A stretch of DNA of 64,000 nt from Amborella trichopoda (lineage: Eukaryota; Streptophyta; Magnoliopsida; Amborellales; Amborellaceae), in the NCBI RefSeq assembly GCF_000471905.2, contig NW_006497511.1, positions 1,997,337 to 2,061,336 of the forward strand, read 5' to 3'. The first letter of the stretch is position 1; each line of letters opens with the position of its first letter. The notes beneath the pieces are model-generated. The model saw nothing but the letters and a program-made list of their open reading frames with translations, was not told the DNA's origin and made no database searches. Position numbers and translations under genes: made by a program. Below are positions 44,515 to 55,555 of the stretch, in pieces.

Positions 44515-44830
44515 ATGACCGTTATGCAATGGGTCCTCTATTGGTAGTGAACATTCTGATTCTGTTACATGAATACCGATATCTGTAATATGACCACTAC
44601 GCAATGGATCCTCCATTGATAATTGGATGATTGACTCTGCTACTTTGAGACTGATATCTGTGATATGACCACTACGTAATGGGTCCTCCATTGGTAGTTG
44701 GGTAAACCATACCTCGACTCCTATGATGGGAGTGAAGTCGAGAGGTGACTATAAATATAATAGGGAGGGTCACGCCCCCTGAATTGTTATGGGCACTACG
44801 CATTGGGTCCTCCAATGGTAGTGTAACACC
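44515..44830 (+). repeat. Four hairpin repeats (ACTACGCAATGG / CCATTGGTAGT)
   Basis: Palindromic units lie near 44519-44550, 44593-44625, 44670-44701 and 44790-44823. Units 1-3 use CAATGG with CCATTG arms (unit 1 slightly degraded). Unit 4 uses CATTGG with CCAATG, a paired change that keeps the stem. Comparable units occur in the B LTR at 54303-54452. Confidence 0.82.
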
Positions 44831-46261
44831 CTCTCTCCTAAGGGCGTAAGGAGAGGGTCATGTCTTGCAAGGCCATAGCCTATCGAAAACTCCAAAGTAC
44901 GCTGGGGATTGTGCATGTGAGTGAGGACATTACAAAGTGAGGCCTCAACTTGTCATTGTTCTCCCTTCCGAAGGAGGGCAGAAGTCCCAAGTTATAAGAT
45001 TGGCTTAGCCTAACCGATGTGGCTTCTACTTCGGGAGTAAATAGATCGTTTTTGTATGTCTAAATTAAGCATTTTGTATGAACATCTGGTTGTAATAGTG
45101 ATAAACATGAATGTGATTTCTTTCTCAAGAACAAGTGGTACTCTGTTAACTGAATGTTATTTTCTCTATACAACAAACATATGTACTCTGATGCATGACC
45201 TTACCCTATGATGCCCTTATGAATTCTGTTGAACCATAGACCATGTTATCATGTATGTATTTATAGGCAGGAATACAAGGATGGTGATCTACTTACTGGG
45301 CTCTTAAGCTCATTCCATCTATTTTCATCTGTGTATAGTGATAGTGCCTGACTATGAGTGGTGAACAACTGATCGATGATAGTAGGTACTTGGAGTTCAG
45401 ACTTGTCCAGGATTCATTTTTGGCATAGTAAGTGTTTGGTAGCGTTGCCACGTGTTGTTCTGTTTGATGTAATGAAATGTCAGGCTTGTAGACCTTGAAC
45501 TATGTTGTAAAGAATTTTGGAGTTGAATGAAAATTTAATGGCTTTAAGTTATTCAGTTTGTAGTGCTTGATGGATGAGTTTTATTTTAAGCTTCGTGGTT
45601 TGCTTTGATTCTGCATTTATAGCAAGCGTTGAGCCACTCCCACCTGAGTGACGATTGCGACCTCCGGTCGCGATCCCGCACTTTGTCACCCTCTGGTTTG
45701 GGATGGTAGGGGACAGGGGGCGACATCTTCTCTCTAGAAAATACTTTGATTTTGGGTCATGTTACGATGCTTGCCATATGTCAAAATGACCGGGCCGTCG
45801 AGACATATCTTGTGTCCAAAGTTGAGCTTGATCCGACTCAATCGAGTGACATGTGGGTATTTGCAGGTCATCCTAAGAGGTGAAGATCACAGCCTCTATG
45901 ATTGGGGACTGGTTTTGGTTAGGCCCCACTGCAATAGGGTACGACTTACCCCTTTGAGGTAATTTGAGACTAAAATGTTCTTGAGGGGTCTAATTGAGCC
46001 CAAATTTAGTCCCTAAGGGTTTTTCGATGTTCTGGATGCAACGATGATGGTCAGTTACTGTTTCGAACCCTTTTAGCATAGGGTTGTAGTTGTAAGGTAT
46101 CTTTGTGATGTGATGGTACCTTTTCCAAGGTTACTCAATGTTATGCTTATTTTGTAGTGTTCCCTTGGTCTAGCGGTGTCTTGAGCACCAACAGGCCCAG
46201 GTTGTCACTGACTCTCTTGTTATTTGTGTCAGTGATGTAGGTACATCAAAAATGACGTACA

Positions 46262-48138
46262 ACACTCGCACCTAGGGCAGGCCCAGCTTCCCCCTCCTTT
46301 TTTCTCTCGTCTCTCTCTCTCACTATCTTATCAAGTGATAGACCTACGGCAGGTCCGCTTAACTCTCTCACCCTCACTCTCCATCTGCTTCTCTCTTCCT
46401 CACACTCCCATCCGCCCTACTCCCCTTTACACTCCCATCTGCCCCTCTCTATCTCACTATCCATCCACTCCTCTCTACCTCACACTCCCATCCGCCCTAC
46501 TCACCCTCACACTCCCATCTGCCCCTCTCTACCTCACACTCCCATCTACCCCTCTCTACCTCACACTCCCATCTGCCCTACTCACCCTTACGCTCCCATC
46601 CGCCCCCATAACACATGCACCTCCATCCGCCCTCATCTCTCATCCACTCCATCCACCCTTAACACCCACACCTCCATCCGCCCTTAACACCTACACCTCC
46701 ATCCGCCCTCATCTCTCATCCATTCCATCCACCCTTGAACCCACACCTCCATCTACCCTTAAGACCTACACCTCCATCCTCCCTTACACCTACATGTCAA
46801 TCTGCGCCCTTACATCCACACCTCCATCCACTCCCACACCTTCGTCCACCCTCATCTCGAACCCACTCTATCTGTTCTTGCCCAGCACTCTCATCTATGT
46901 CCACCCTAACATCCTACACATCCTTGTCCGCCCTTACATCTTGCACGCCCCTATATCTTCACACCTCTATCTGCCCCTATATCCTCACACCTTTATCTGC
47001 CCATATATCCTCACTAACCTTTATCTGCACCTGTATTCACACTACCTGTAACTACCCTTTATATTTTCATCACCTCTATCACCCCTTAGAGCCCATTAAC
47101 CTTTCTGTCACTCTCTTCTCTTCAAATCATACCTCTTTAATTCCTCATTGTCTTTCTTTTATTTTCATTCTATAATCCTTCTATATTTCTCTCTGTACTT
47201 GTTGCTTCTTTCGCTTCTTGAACACTCAACTTGGGGTCATCCTAAGATAGTGCTTTAAGGTTTTAACTCTTGGTTTGCCACTCTAACCACCATCTCGTAT
47301 AGTGAAGTCAAGTCGTAGGAAACGTTGATTCTCTTACTCTCGGGTTGGGGTCATCCTAAGCCGGCATTCTTTAGAGTTATGACCCTTTCACTACTCTATT
47401 CACCAAATCACATAGTGCTTGGGTTGTGAAAAGCTTCCTTTCCTTCTGCTTTCTTCTCTCATTTGACCACTTTTAGGGCGCTCTTTAGTTTAGTGACATA
47501 GTTATAGGCTCAGTCATGTAACTCCACTTTCCCTCCGGGTACCAAGGCTTCAAGACCGATGCCTTCCTTGTCTCCGATAATACCACTTGGGAGAGGTTAC
47601 ATCGGGAGGCTGCCCTATTTTATTTGGGTCATCTCTTCACTTCTTGCGTCTTCTCCTCTTTCTTCTCACATCTAAATTCTCATCCTTATTCTCTTCTTCT
47701 TCCTCTCTCTTATTTCTTATCTCTTTAACCACTGCACTCCCAAAACTAGAGCCATTCAAACATAAAAAGGTACATTAGAGAGGAGTACATTATTTGGATT
47801 CCATTAGCAGTATTTCAAGTGAGATTTTACTTGAAGTGTTGAGTTTAGAGAGGGGGATGCATCCATACCGCACTGCTGGACAGCAGGAGGGCTTTCGTTC
47901 ATTGATCTAAGAGGGCAATAGCTGGGGCTTATCTTATGAACTCACAACTGTGGTGAGGTAGGTGCTCGAGTCCATCTCCTTCATCGCATTAAAATCCTCT
48001 CATAGTTGGACATACCTATTTGCATGTGACACACAAGCCGCACACACGCTCGTGGAAGTCAAGCGGTTGTTCGAGAGGGGATCTGTCAGACCCAAGTCCC
48101 CAAGGGAGCCCGGGCGAGGCGGATCCAAGCCCGACCAA
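46262..48138 (+). mobile_element. 5'-truncated Tat LTR of element F
   Basis: The right end shows the Tat LTR end pattern: GGGCTTTCGTTCATTGATC (47889), CTAAGAGGG, and GATCCAAGCCCGACCAA just before a primer site. The left part starts in a pyrimidine tract that abuts the outer end of the E LTR, so about 1.2 kb expected at the 5' side is absent. A2's 5' LTR is truncated in the same way. Confidence 0.7.
46370..47080 (+). repeat. Pyrimidine minisatellite (CACTCCCATCYGCCCCTCTC)
   Basis: Units of about 25-30 bp with CTCCATCCGCCCTCATCTCT or CACTCCCATCTGCCCCTCTC form an array in the F LTR. The 238-codon frame at 46335-47051, rich in Pro, Thr, Leu and Ser, is a repeat artefact. Confidence 0.9.
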
Positions 48139-48158
48139 TTGACGACTCTAATGGGAAC
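48139..48158 (+). other. Primer binding site of Tat element F (degenerate)
   Basis: TTGACGACTCTAATGGGAAC follows the LTR end CCGACCAA. It corresponds to TGGCGACTCCACTAGGGAC with several C-to-T and G-to-A type changes. Confidence 0.7.
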
Positions 48159-48239
48159 AAGCCACCCTATAGTTGGTTCGATCCATTCTCATATAAACAT
48201 TCCATCTCACTCTTTCTTAAAAACTGCTATGAAGTATAA

Positions 48240-49740
48240 TTATTCCTCTCTCATCCGAATTGGGGATTTCATTATCTCCACGTACCAATGGGAAGTAAGA
48301 TTCTTCAATTTACTACTCCCATGTATCTCTTGAGTGGTCTCTCTAACCCTACCACCCGAGCTTAGGCTCAGGGAAACTCGAGAAAGGGACCTCAAACCCC
48401 TTACTCTCTCTTTATCAACACCAAAGGCAAGCCCATTGGTGTCAATTGCATGAGCTATTCTAAAACTGCCACCCTTCATGCGCACACTACTACTGGTGGA
48501 CTCTCCACCAGTCATAAACTCAATAGTGGCTCTAAAACCACTCCCTCTCCTCTTATGGTTGGTTCTTTTAAAACCACCACTTCAATGGGTAACCACAAGG
48601 TTACCCCATCTTCACTCTACATTGGCACTACTTGTATGGGTATGTTGCCCCACACATATCATGCTAGCGGTTTCACTTAAATGGCTCCAAAACCATTCAA
48701 CACACACTTACACATGTCATAGCAAATGGTTCAGCCATCGCTGGGATGAATCGGGGCAAGCAAAAGCTACCCCCGGCCACCTCACCTACTTCGGGTCTTT
48801 TCAGACCCGGACCAAGAGTGGCACTCAAGTCACTCGCACAACATTACATAATATTCATCTGACTCGAGGAAAACCACATATTGCACCCAAAGGAGCACAC
48901 AATTTGCGACTCAGTCGTAGGGCACAAATAAATATGCACATGCATGCAAATGGCCTTAAGGCCACTCAAGCCAAAAATGGTAGCATTTCAAATGCCAAAC
49001 CACTTTTTCACTAAGGATTGGCTCCCAAGCCATCCCCAACACTTCTATGGATCGTGCACACACAGCAGGTCCAATGATGTCACTGGTTCAAGGGGATAGG
49101 ACAACAACACATGCTCTCTTCTACCTCAAAACCCATGACAATGTGGTACTCGAAGAAGTTCCCTCTGACTACACTCTTGTCTACTCCCTCTTCTTCATAT
49201 GGACTAACCAGCCGTTGAGGTTGGACTCGGGGCAAGATTACATCCCCAAAGCCAATGGAGCAACCCATCCCTTCTTCAAACAAAACTAAGCTTCCAAGGT
49301 CGACCCCAAGCTCCCCACTCCCGCGGCACCATACTTTACCTGAGTTGATTGACTTCTCTCTATTCTCCTTGAGTTAGGTCAATCAATCAGGGTTCCATAC
49401 TCAATTCTAGTTTTGGGAGCGGATTTACTGAAGCCTACGAATCAAACAACAGAAAGGTATGAAAGTGCCGCTCATAAAAAGTAAGTCAGAGTCTTCAACC
49501 TCAGAAGACTTATTAAAGAGGAACCTGCTTTACCCACTGCGAACAGCAGTGGAACCTGAAATGAGCGGCACTATTCAATGCTCAGTTGTTGGTGCGAGAA
49601 GAGGAATGTGATCAAATTAAACCATCGCCCCAAGGTTGTCTTGAGCCACAACAAAAGGAGATATGGCCCCAAGGCCATCACAATCCTATCAGGATCGAGC
49701 CTTGGACCCAAGGCCATCTTGAGCCAAATTGAGAGCATCT
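48240..49740 (+). pseudogene. Tat leader and partial gag region of element F
   Basis: Open but broken frames are rich in Thr, Ser, Pro and His (48450-48680, 48478-49014). They include a SKTTASP/NRKVTPP-like match to A2 (SFKTTTSMGNHKVTPSS). The conserved WYSKKFPLTTLLSTP lies near 49144-49188, followed by LPRHHTLPELIDFS, also seen in A2 (LPTHYTLPELVSFA). The stretch 49620-49735 encodes PQGHHNPIRIEPWTQGHLEP, equivalent to the PQGHLEP repeats of E gag. Sequence then passes into the AT-rich repeat at 49733. Capsid, nucleocapsid and pol are absent. Confidence 0.6.
48261..48280 (+). promoter_or_regulatory. Conserved leader hairpin, F copy
   Basis: The arms TGGGGA (48261-48266) and TCTCCA (48275-48280) pair with one G-T wobble around the 8-nt loop TTTCATTA. 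The stem starts 122 nt after the start of the primer site. Confidence 0.72.
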
Positions 49741-50513
49741 TGAAACAATTAGGATTTTACTAAAAAAATTTTTTGGGATTTTGCACTCGTAGATATCAAA
49801 ATAGAAGAACGACTGCAATTGCTAAAGAAACAATGAATAAGAAAAACAAATAAATTCCCTCAACATAACTTTTTGATTGATAACAAACAAGTAATAAAAA
49901 AGAATACATTAAAAAGAACCCAAATTTCATTATTTTTCCTTCTTTGAAATCATCAAATTTACTAAAATTTCATCCAATGCAACATTTGTCATCTCATTCT
50001 GAAACTTTTCAAGGTTTCTAGAGACTCTAAAGGGTCCAGACACTTGTATATAATACTATTTACAGCAATTATCATGCATATTTCCTTAGATATCATTAAT
50101 TTTTTGAAACAAAGTAATTAAAAAAAAAAAATCAGTCATGAAGATTCATATCAATTTACCACTTCATGTGAACATTGTATAGAGAGAGAGCACCAAATCC
50201 CTTAAGAAACTATGAAAGGGAGAGAAATAAATCTAAAATTGGAAATATATGACGTACTTATCCTAAATTGGTTGAAATGCTACAAAGTACTCAAAAAAAT
50301 AAAATTGGGAAAAGATTTTTACCTTAAAGATCTGATGAGGTGATGGAAACGAGGGAGAGAGAGACCCGTAAGAGATTGAGCAATAAAAATCTTGAGGTGG
50401 AGAAAAAGAATAAATCCATAAAACGGTAGAAACAGAACCGTAAAGGAGAAAATAGTTTCGGGTTAGGGTTTATAAGGGTCGATAGTATTGCGGCATTTTG
50501 AGTGTCGTAATAC
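49733..50513 (+). repeat. Direct repeat copy 1 (AT-rich, ~780 bp)
   Basis: It begins CATCTTGAAACAATTAGGA and runs to GGGTTTATAAGGG and the palindrome near 50485. The whole segment recurs in direct orientation at 51491-52256, mostly colinear with scattered substitutions and short indels. It contains no coding motif. It resembles the terminal part of a DNA transposon or a segmental duplication, but its class is not recognised. Confidence 0.85.
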
Positions 50514-50630
50514 ATATTCAACTTCTTACAGTAATAAAAATACCGTATAATATGGTTAGATTTCATGGTATTTAAAGTACCATAATATTACTTCAAGTTA
50601 TTACAGTATTTGAAGTACCACATAAAATAC
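50485..50630 (+). repeat. Degenerate palindromic units with TTGAAGT/TTTAAAGT centres
   Basis: Three or four short palindromes follow each other: GTATTGCGGCA / TGTCGTAATAC with a 7-nt centre (50485-50513), ATGGTA / TACCAT (near 50565-50583), and ACAGTA / TACCAC (near 50612-50630). Copy 2 keeps one (GGCATTTCAAGTGTCGTAAT, 52237). Such motifs remind me of subterminal repeats of CACTA-type DNA transposons, but no terminus or transposase is seen. Confidence 0.6.
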
Positions 50631-50639
50631 GATATGTAT

Positions 50640-51040
50640 TACGTTAATATGACTAACGTGAAGGTTATTTTGGTAAAAAAAGAACTGAAAAAGAGGAAAA
50701 AGAATAGGCGTGGTTTACGAAAGTTGAGGTTTTTTTTCAATTAACCCAAAATTAAGGTATATTTATGATATTTCCCTTCTTTATTCTCTGTCTACAATTT
50801 TTCCTATCATGCTTCGTTCCACTAAAAAGGGCATCTCAAAAGTAAAATTTTCCATTTGTAGAGAGAGAAAGGTAGAGAGAGAATAATTGAATAAACAAGA
50901 AATTTCAAAGTGGAGTAATTTTATGCTTATTTTTAACTCTTACTCAAAACCATATCAACCTAAAACAGTATCGAGCAATTATTTCAGCAATGCCAACACC
51001 AAAATCCTAATTCAAAAAAGGCTAAAAAACAATAGATAAC
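50640..51040. other. AT-rich interval, nothing recognised
   Basis: The sequence between the palindromes and the CT microsatellite has no frame above 60 codons and no motif I can name. Short GAGAGAGAAAGG tracts occur near 50860. Confidence 0.5.
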
Positions 51041-51475
<435 letters not shown>

Positions 51476-51490
51476 CACAGACACAAACAG

Positions 51491-52256
51491 AGATCATCTT
51501 GAAACAATTAGGACTTTACTTCTTTCCTCTTTTTTTTTTGGATTTTTTTCTCGTAAATATCAAAATAGAAGAACAACTGCAATTGCTCAAGAAACAATGA
51601 ATAAGAAAAGCAAATAAATTCCCTAAACAGAACTTTTTGATAGATAACAAACAAGTAATAAAAAAACATAAATTAAAAAGAACCCAAATTTCACTATTTT
51701 TTTTTCTTTGAAATCGTCAAATTTGCCAAAATTTCATCCAGTGCAACATTTGTCTTCTCATTCTGAAACTTTTCAAGGTTTTTGGAGACTCTCGAGGGTC
51801 CAGATACATGTGCATGATACTATTGAAGCTCTTGTCAGGCATATTTCCTTAGATATCATTAATTTTCCAAAACAAAGCAATAAAAAAAAATCAATCATGA
51901 AGATTCATGTCAATTTACCACTTCAAGTGAACCTTGTATAGAGAGAGAGCACCAAATCCTATAAGAAACCATGAAAGGGAAAGAAATAAACCAAAAATTG
52001 GCAATATATGACGTATTTATCTTAAATTGGTTGAAATGCTACAAAGTATTCAAAAAACTAAAATTGGGGAACTATTTCTTACCTCAAAGATCTGATGAGG
52101 TGACAGAAATGCGAGAGAGAGAGAGCCGTGAGAGATTGAGCGCCACAAATCTTGAGGTGGAGAAGAAGAATAGAGCCATAAAACGGTAGAAACATAACTG
52201 TAAAAAAGAAAATGGTTTCAGGTTAGGGTTTATAAGGGCATTTCAAGTGTCGTAAT
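51491..52256 (+). repeat. Direct repeat copy 2, cut by element B
   Basis: It is colinear with 49733-50513 (CATCTTGAAACAATTAGGA at the left, GGGTTTATAAGGG at the right). It ends GTGTCGTAAT where the LTR of element B starts. Copy 1 continues ACATATTC at that point, so the B insertion site is defined. The candidate target duplication is GTAAT (52252-52256); the partner is outside the window. Confidence 0.85.
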
Positions 52257-55200
52257 TGTAAAGACCACAAATTTTCCTGAACTTAAGACGCTCACGGCAA
52301 AAGAGATAGATAAACGAGGCACACGCTTGGTGCTAAGGCAGAAGACTCACCGCCGCGCATATAAGAGTAAAGACGAACGCTGCGTGCGTAAAGACTAACA
52401 TCGTGCGTGAATTGTTCCAGCGTCGTGCGTGAATTGTGGTAACACAGCGCGTGAACTCGAAGTAGCACCATTGGCACATCGCCGCACGTGCGAGAGGCAA
52501 CCCCGCGTGTCAAGGACTAACGCCACACGTAAACTTGGTGTAGCAAAGTTTGTGCATCGCTGAGTGTGAAACAAGGGAGTAACATCGTGCATGAGTTGGA
52601 TCAATGCCACACTCATAAGGAGGTATCGACGCGCAGAAGGGTAACGTCGCACGTGAATGGGGGCAACGTCACGCGTGTAAGTGACTATCGCCGCCTGTGA
52701 AGGCAGAGAATGAGCAACAATGTGCATCAAACAGAGTAGCGTTGTGAGTGCTTCGGTCAAATCATATGGCCATCGTAGGTGTCAACGCAGCGTCGTACCA
52801 GTCAGTGTCGTGCATGGCAGCGCCAACCACAGTGTTTTTCAACCACCATGGATACTTAAGTCCTCTCCCCTCCCCTTTTACAATGTCGTTTCCCCATTTC
52901 TCTGTCTCTCTCTCTCCCCCCAAGGAGCTAAGTAGGAGCTTACTACTGTCCTTGAAGAGAGCCACCTTGTGAAGCTCGAGGAGGCCCATGAGTGAAGGTT
53001 TGAAGACTTCGTGAGAAGCCAAGTAAGTGGGTTTAGTGTTTATGCATTACTTAATTGATAGGGATCAAATTTGAGTAGATATGATAGGTAAAATGATAAA
53101 ATGAAGTGTATGAATGTAAATGAAGTTGAATAAGTGATTGAGTATTGTGAATGAACTTGATAAACTTTTGGAGTAGTTTCCTTGCAAAATTTGCTTAACA
53201 AGAACAAGGTTTTGCATTGAAGTTTACCTTGGCTTGTGAAATGGTGCGTTATATTTGAAAGCATGTTAAAATTTGAAAAAGAGGAAATTTCTAGGAACTA
53301 CAAGGGCTTTTGTATTGAACTTTTCAGTGACCAAACAGTGTCCAAATGGGCTTAAATGGGTGTTAAATGAAAGATATGTGTGTCTACTCTAAGTTTTAAT
53401 TTTACACCATGTTTAAAATTTTGTAGGGATCAAAAGGTTTGCCCTAAAATGCCAGGGTATATCGCTGTCTACAGTCACTGAAATTTCCAGTGACTATCAC
53501 CTATTTTGTGTCGCGGTTTTGGCCAATCAAATGATAGCCAAATGCCTTCAAACTGATACCATTTGAAATATCTATGAATGTTCTTTAAATTTCATGTTTT
53601 AAGTAATTAGAAATTCCCCATAGTTTGAGAGCTATGCTCTGAAATATGGGGGCACATCATTGTCCATAGATGCAGGAAATTTCTAACAACCACCACTCAT
53701 TTTATGCTGAGCTTTTGACCTATCAAAAGTAGTCCAAATTCCTGCAAATCATCGCTATTTTAAATATCCATGTGTAACCTTAAAGTTTCATGTCTGAGAC
53801 ATTTTCGAAATTCTCCCTAGATTGGGAGTTATGGCCCCGAGAAGAGGGGCACGTCACTATTGCACATCACATATATTTGTGCTACGCTCGCCTTATGTTA
53901 CCTTTTTCTGAATTACTCACTAAGCAATCCAAGAAGCAAAGTGTGAGTGATATGTAATAATTTTCATGTGATGAATACTGAATGCCACAGTGTTATGTGG
54001 ACGGTGCTATACAGCTATACCTTACGTGAAAAATTGATAAATGCCCTGCTAATGTGATAATTCCATGACGAGTATTGTATGATAAGTACCTTAATGCTAA
54101 TACTAATTGCTAAGCATAAATGTCATGTGATAACTCTCTTTGAATTGATGCTTTATGCTAAATGTCATAATGTTATGTGACTGCCGGATAGTTCTGAGTA
54201 AGACTCAATTCTTGCATAATGAAAATATGAATTATCTATCATAGGGCACTGATTTAGCATGGATGAATTAAATGCCTGAGCATGATAAGATGTCGTAATA
54301 CTAACCACTACGCAATGGGGCAGCCATTGTTAGTGGGTATTGTTCTGTTATGATACTATGATACTGACCACTACACGATGTGGCACCCATCGGTAGTGGA
54401 TGTTGTTTTATTGATACTGCCCGCTACGCTATGGGGCACCCATCGGTAGTGGGTAATGTTATACTAGGAAAAGTGATGCCGACATGTCCCCAACTCGCTG
54501 ATAAGATGGAGTTAAGGGAAAGTGAAATGGGAGGGTCACACCCCTCAAAATTAGTGAGATGAGACTAGTGACTGATGCCCTGCAAGGTAAGTGCCTATCA
54601 AAACCCCCAATGCACACTGGGGACCGTGTGTGTGAGCATGAGGGCATTACGAAGTGAATTTCTCCACTTGTCATTGCCCTCCCTCCTAAGAGATGGTATA
54701 GGACCTAAGCAATGGGATTAGCTTAACCTGATGGATAGGGCCTCTACTTTGGGCGTAGGTGAACTAAGGAGTGAGTGGGTAATATTTGAATAATGAATAT
54801 AAATGTTGATGATTGCATTGATTGAATGATAACTGCCATGTGGATATAATGCCTGTAATTGATGCGCTGACCTGATTACTGATTTACATGACTGCTGCAC
54901 TGTGACTTCTTATAGTTGAATGAACTGCGTATGATGCATGAATAGGCTCAATAATAATGCATAACACCTAGATCCAGTTACTGGTCTTTATAGCTCATCC
55001 CACTGTTTTTCGCCTCCTTGTAGACTGATAGTGGCAGATCAAAAGTCAAAAATGCGGGTTTGCAGCTAGGGGCTAAAGCCATATTCGGTTAAGAAGAGGT
55101 TCAGATCTTGTATGTGGTTGGGCAGTTAGCCCTGAATCTTGTTTATTTGGGAAATATGTACTATTAGGCTCTGGTGCCCAAGACTCAATTGTAATATTTT

Positions 55201-55435
55201 GGAAGGAATGCTATGTAGTGCCTTTTATTGATGTATGGATTTTCCCAAGTTTCTAATTATTCATCTGTACTTGGAATTTTCAATTGAGTTATTTTCATGG
55301 TTTGCTTTGATCACTGAGATAAAAGCCTTGAGTTCACTCTGAACTGAGTGACAAATGTTACCATTAGGATCACGAATCCCGCACTCGGTCACCTCCGTCG
55401 CGTACGGTATAGGGGTCGAGGGTAGAGTCGTGACA
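52257..55435 (+). repeat. 5' LTR of element B
   Basis: It starts TGTAAAGACCACAAATTTTCC and ends GTAGAGTCGTGACA (3179 bp). The second LTR opens TGTAAGGACCACAAATTTTC. Internal features include a CpG-rich, CGTGCGTGAA-type degenerate repeat (52380-52790), hairpin repeats at 54303-54452, AGCAATGGGATTAGCTTAAC (54708) and CTGGTCTTTATAGCTCATCC (54981). Confidence 0.92.
54303..54452 (+). repeat. Three hairpin repeats of the B LTR
   Basis: Palindromes start at about 54304, 54363 and 54420, spaced near 57-59 bp. Arms are CCACTACGCAATGG / CCATTGTTAGTGG in the first and CCACTACACGATG / CATCGGTAGTGG in the second, and the third is CCGCTACGCTATGG with CATCGGTAGTGG. The CAATG/CATTG to CGATG/CATCG change is paired. 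They correspond to 44515-44830 in the solo LTR. Confidence 0.8.
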
Positions 55436-55439
55436 GTTA

Positions 55440-55450
55440 TGGTATCAGAG
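55440..55450 (+). other. Primer binding site of element B
   Basis: TGGTATCAGAG, four bases after the LTR end, is the standard sequence pairing with the 3' end of plant initiator tRNA-Met. Confidence 0.93.
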
Positions 55451-55555
55451 TATCCAGGATAGGATTCTTGGCTTAGGGAGTTTTAGAAGAGTCCTTAGAA
55501 TATTCTTGGGATAGATTAGTAACTGGGTGCTTCTGTGACTAGGTTGAAGATCCTG

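Larger units (their letters stand above)
42643..45730 (+). mobile_element. Solo Tekay-type LTR (plus) with TCTTC target duplication
   Basis: The LTR is 42648-45725 (3078 bp), starting TATAAGGACTAAGG (expected TGTAAGGAC) and ending GGGGACAGGGGGCGACA. It is flanked by perfect TCTTC copies at 42643-42647 and 45726-45730. Blocks shared with C and B LTRs appear in sense orientation: GATTGGCTTAGCC (44999), GTGGCTTCTACTTCGGG (45020), CTTACTGGGCTC (45292) and ATCCCGCACTTTGTCACC (45673). It sits inside the E LTR. No internal region remains. Confidence 0.92.
41023..46261 (-). mobile_element. 5' LTR of Tat element E, interrupted by a solo LTR
   Basis: The LTR runs from TGTACGTCATTTTTGATGTAC (minus, from 46261) to TCTGACCAAC (41023). 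About 2.15 kb remains once the nested insertion 42648-45725 and one target copy are removed. It matches the A2 3' LTR in block order, including AAATAGAGGCATTA (41900-41887), the purine-rich tract (41720-41775, CT on the LTR sense strand) and TTTGTTGGTTCCGATCCGCA near 41140. Homology may extend up to 46290 (GGGCAGGCCC), so the outer edge is uncertain. Confidence 0.78.

Noticed and set aside
44494-44691. Minus ORF with duplicated EDPLRSGHITDI peptide
   Set aside because: Explained by the hairpin repeat units on the LTR; no independent coding evidence.
46335-47051. 238-codon Pro/Thr/Leu-rich ORF resembling a cell-wall protein
   Set aside because: It is a translated CT-rich minisatellite with period close to a multiple of three inside an LTR; no signal peptide or conserved motif.
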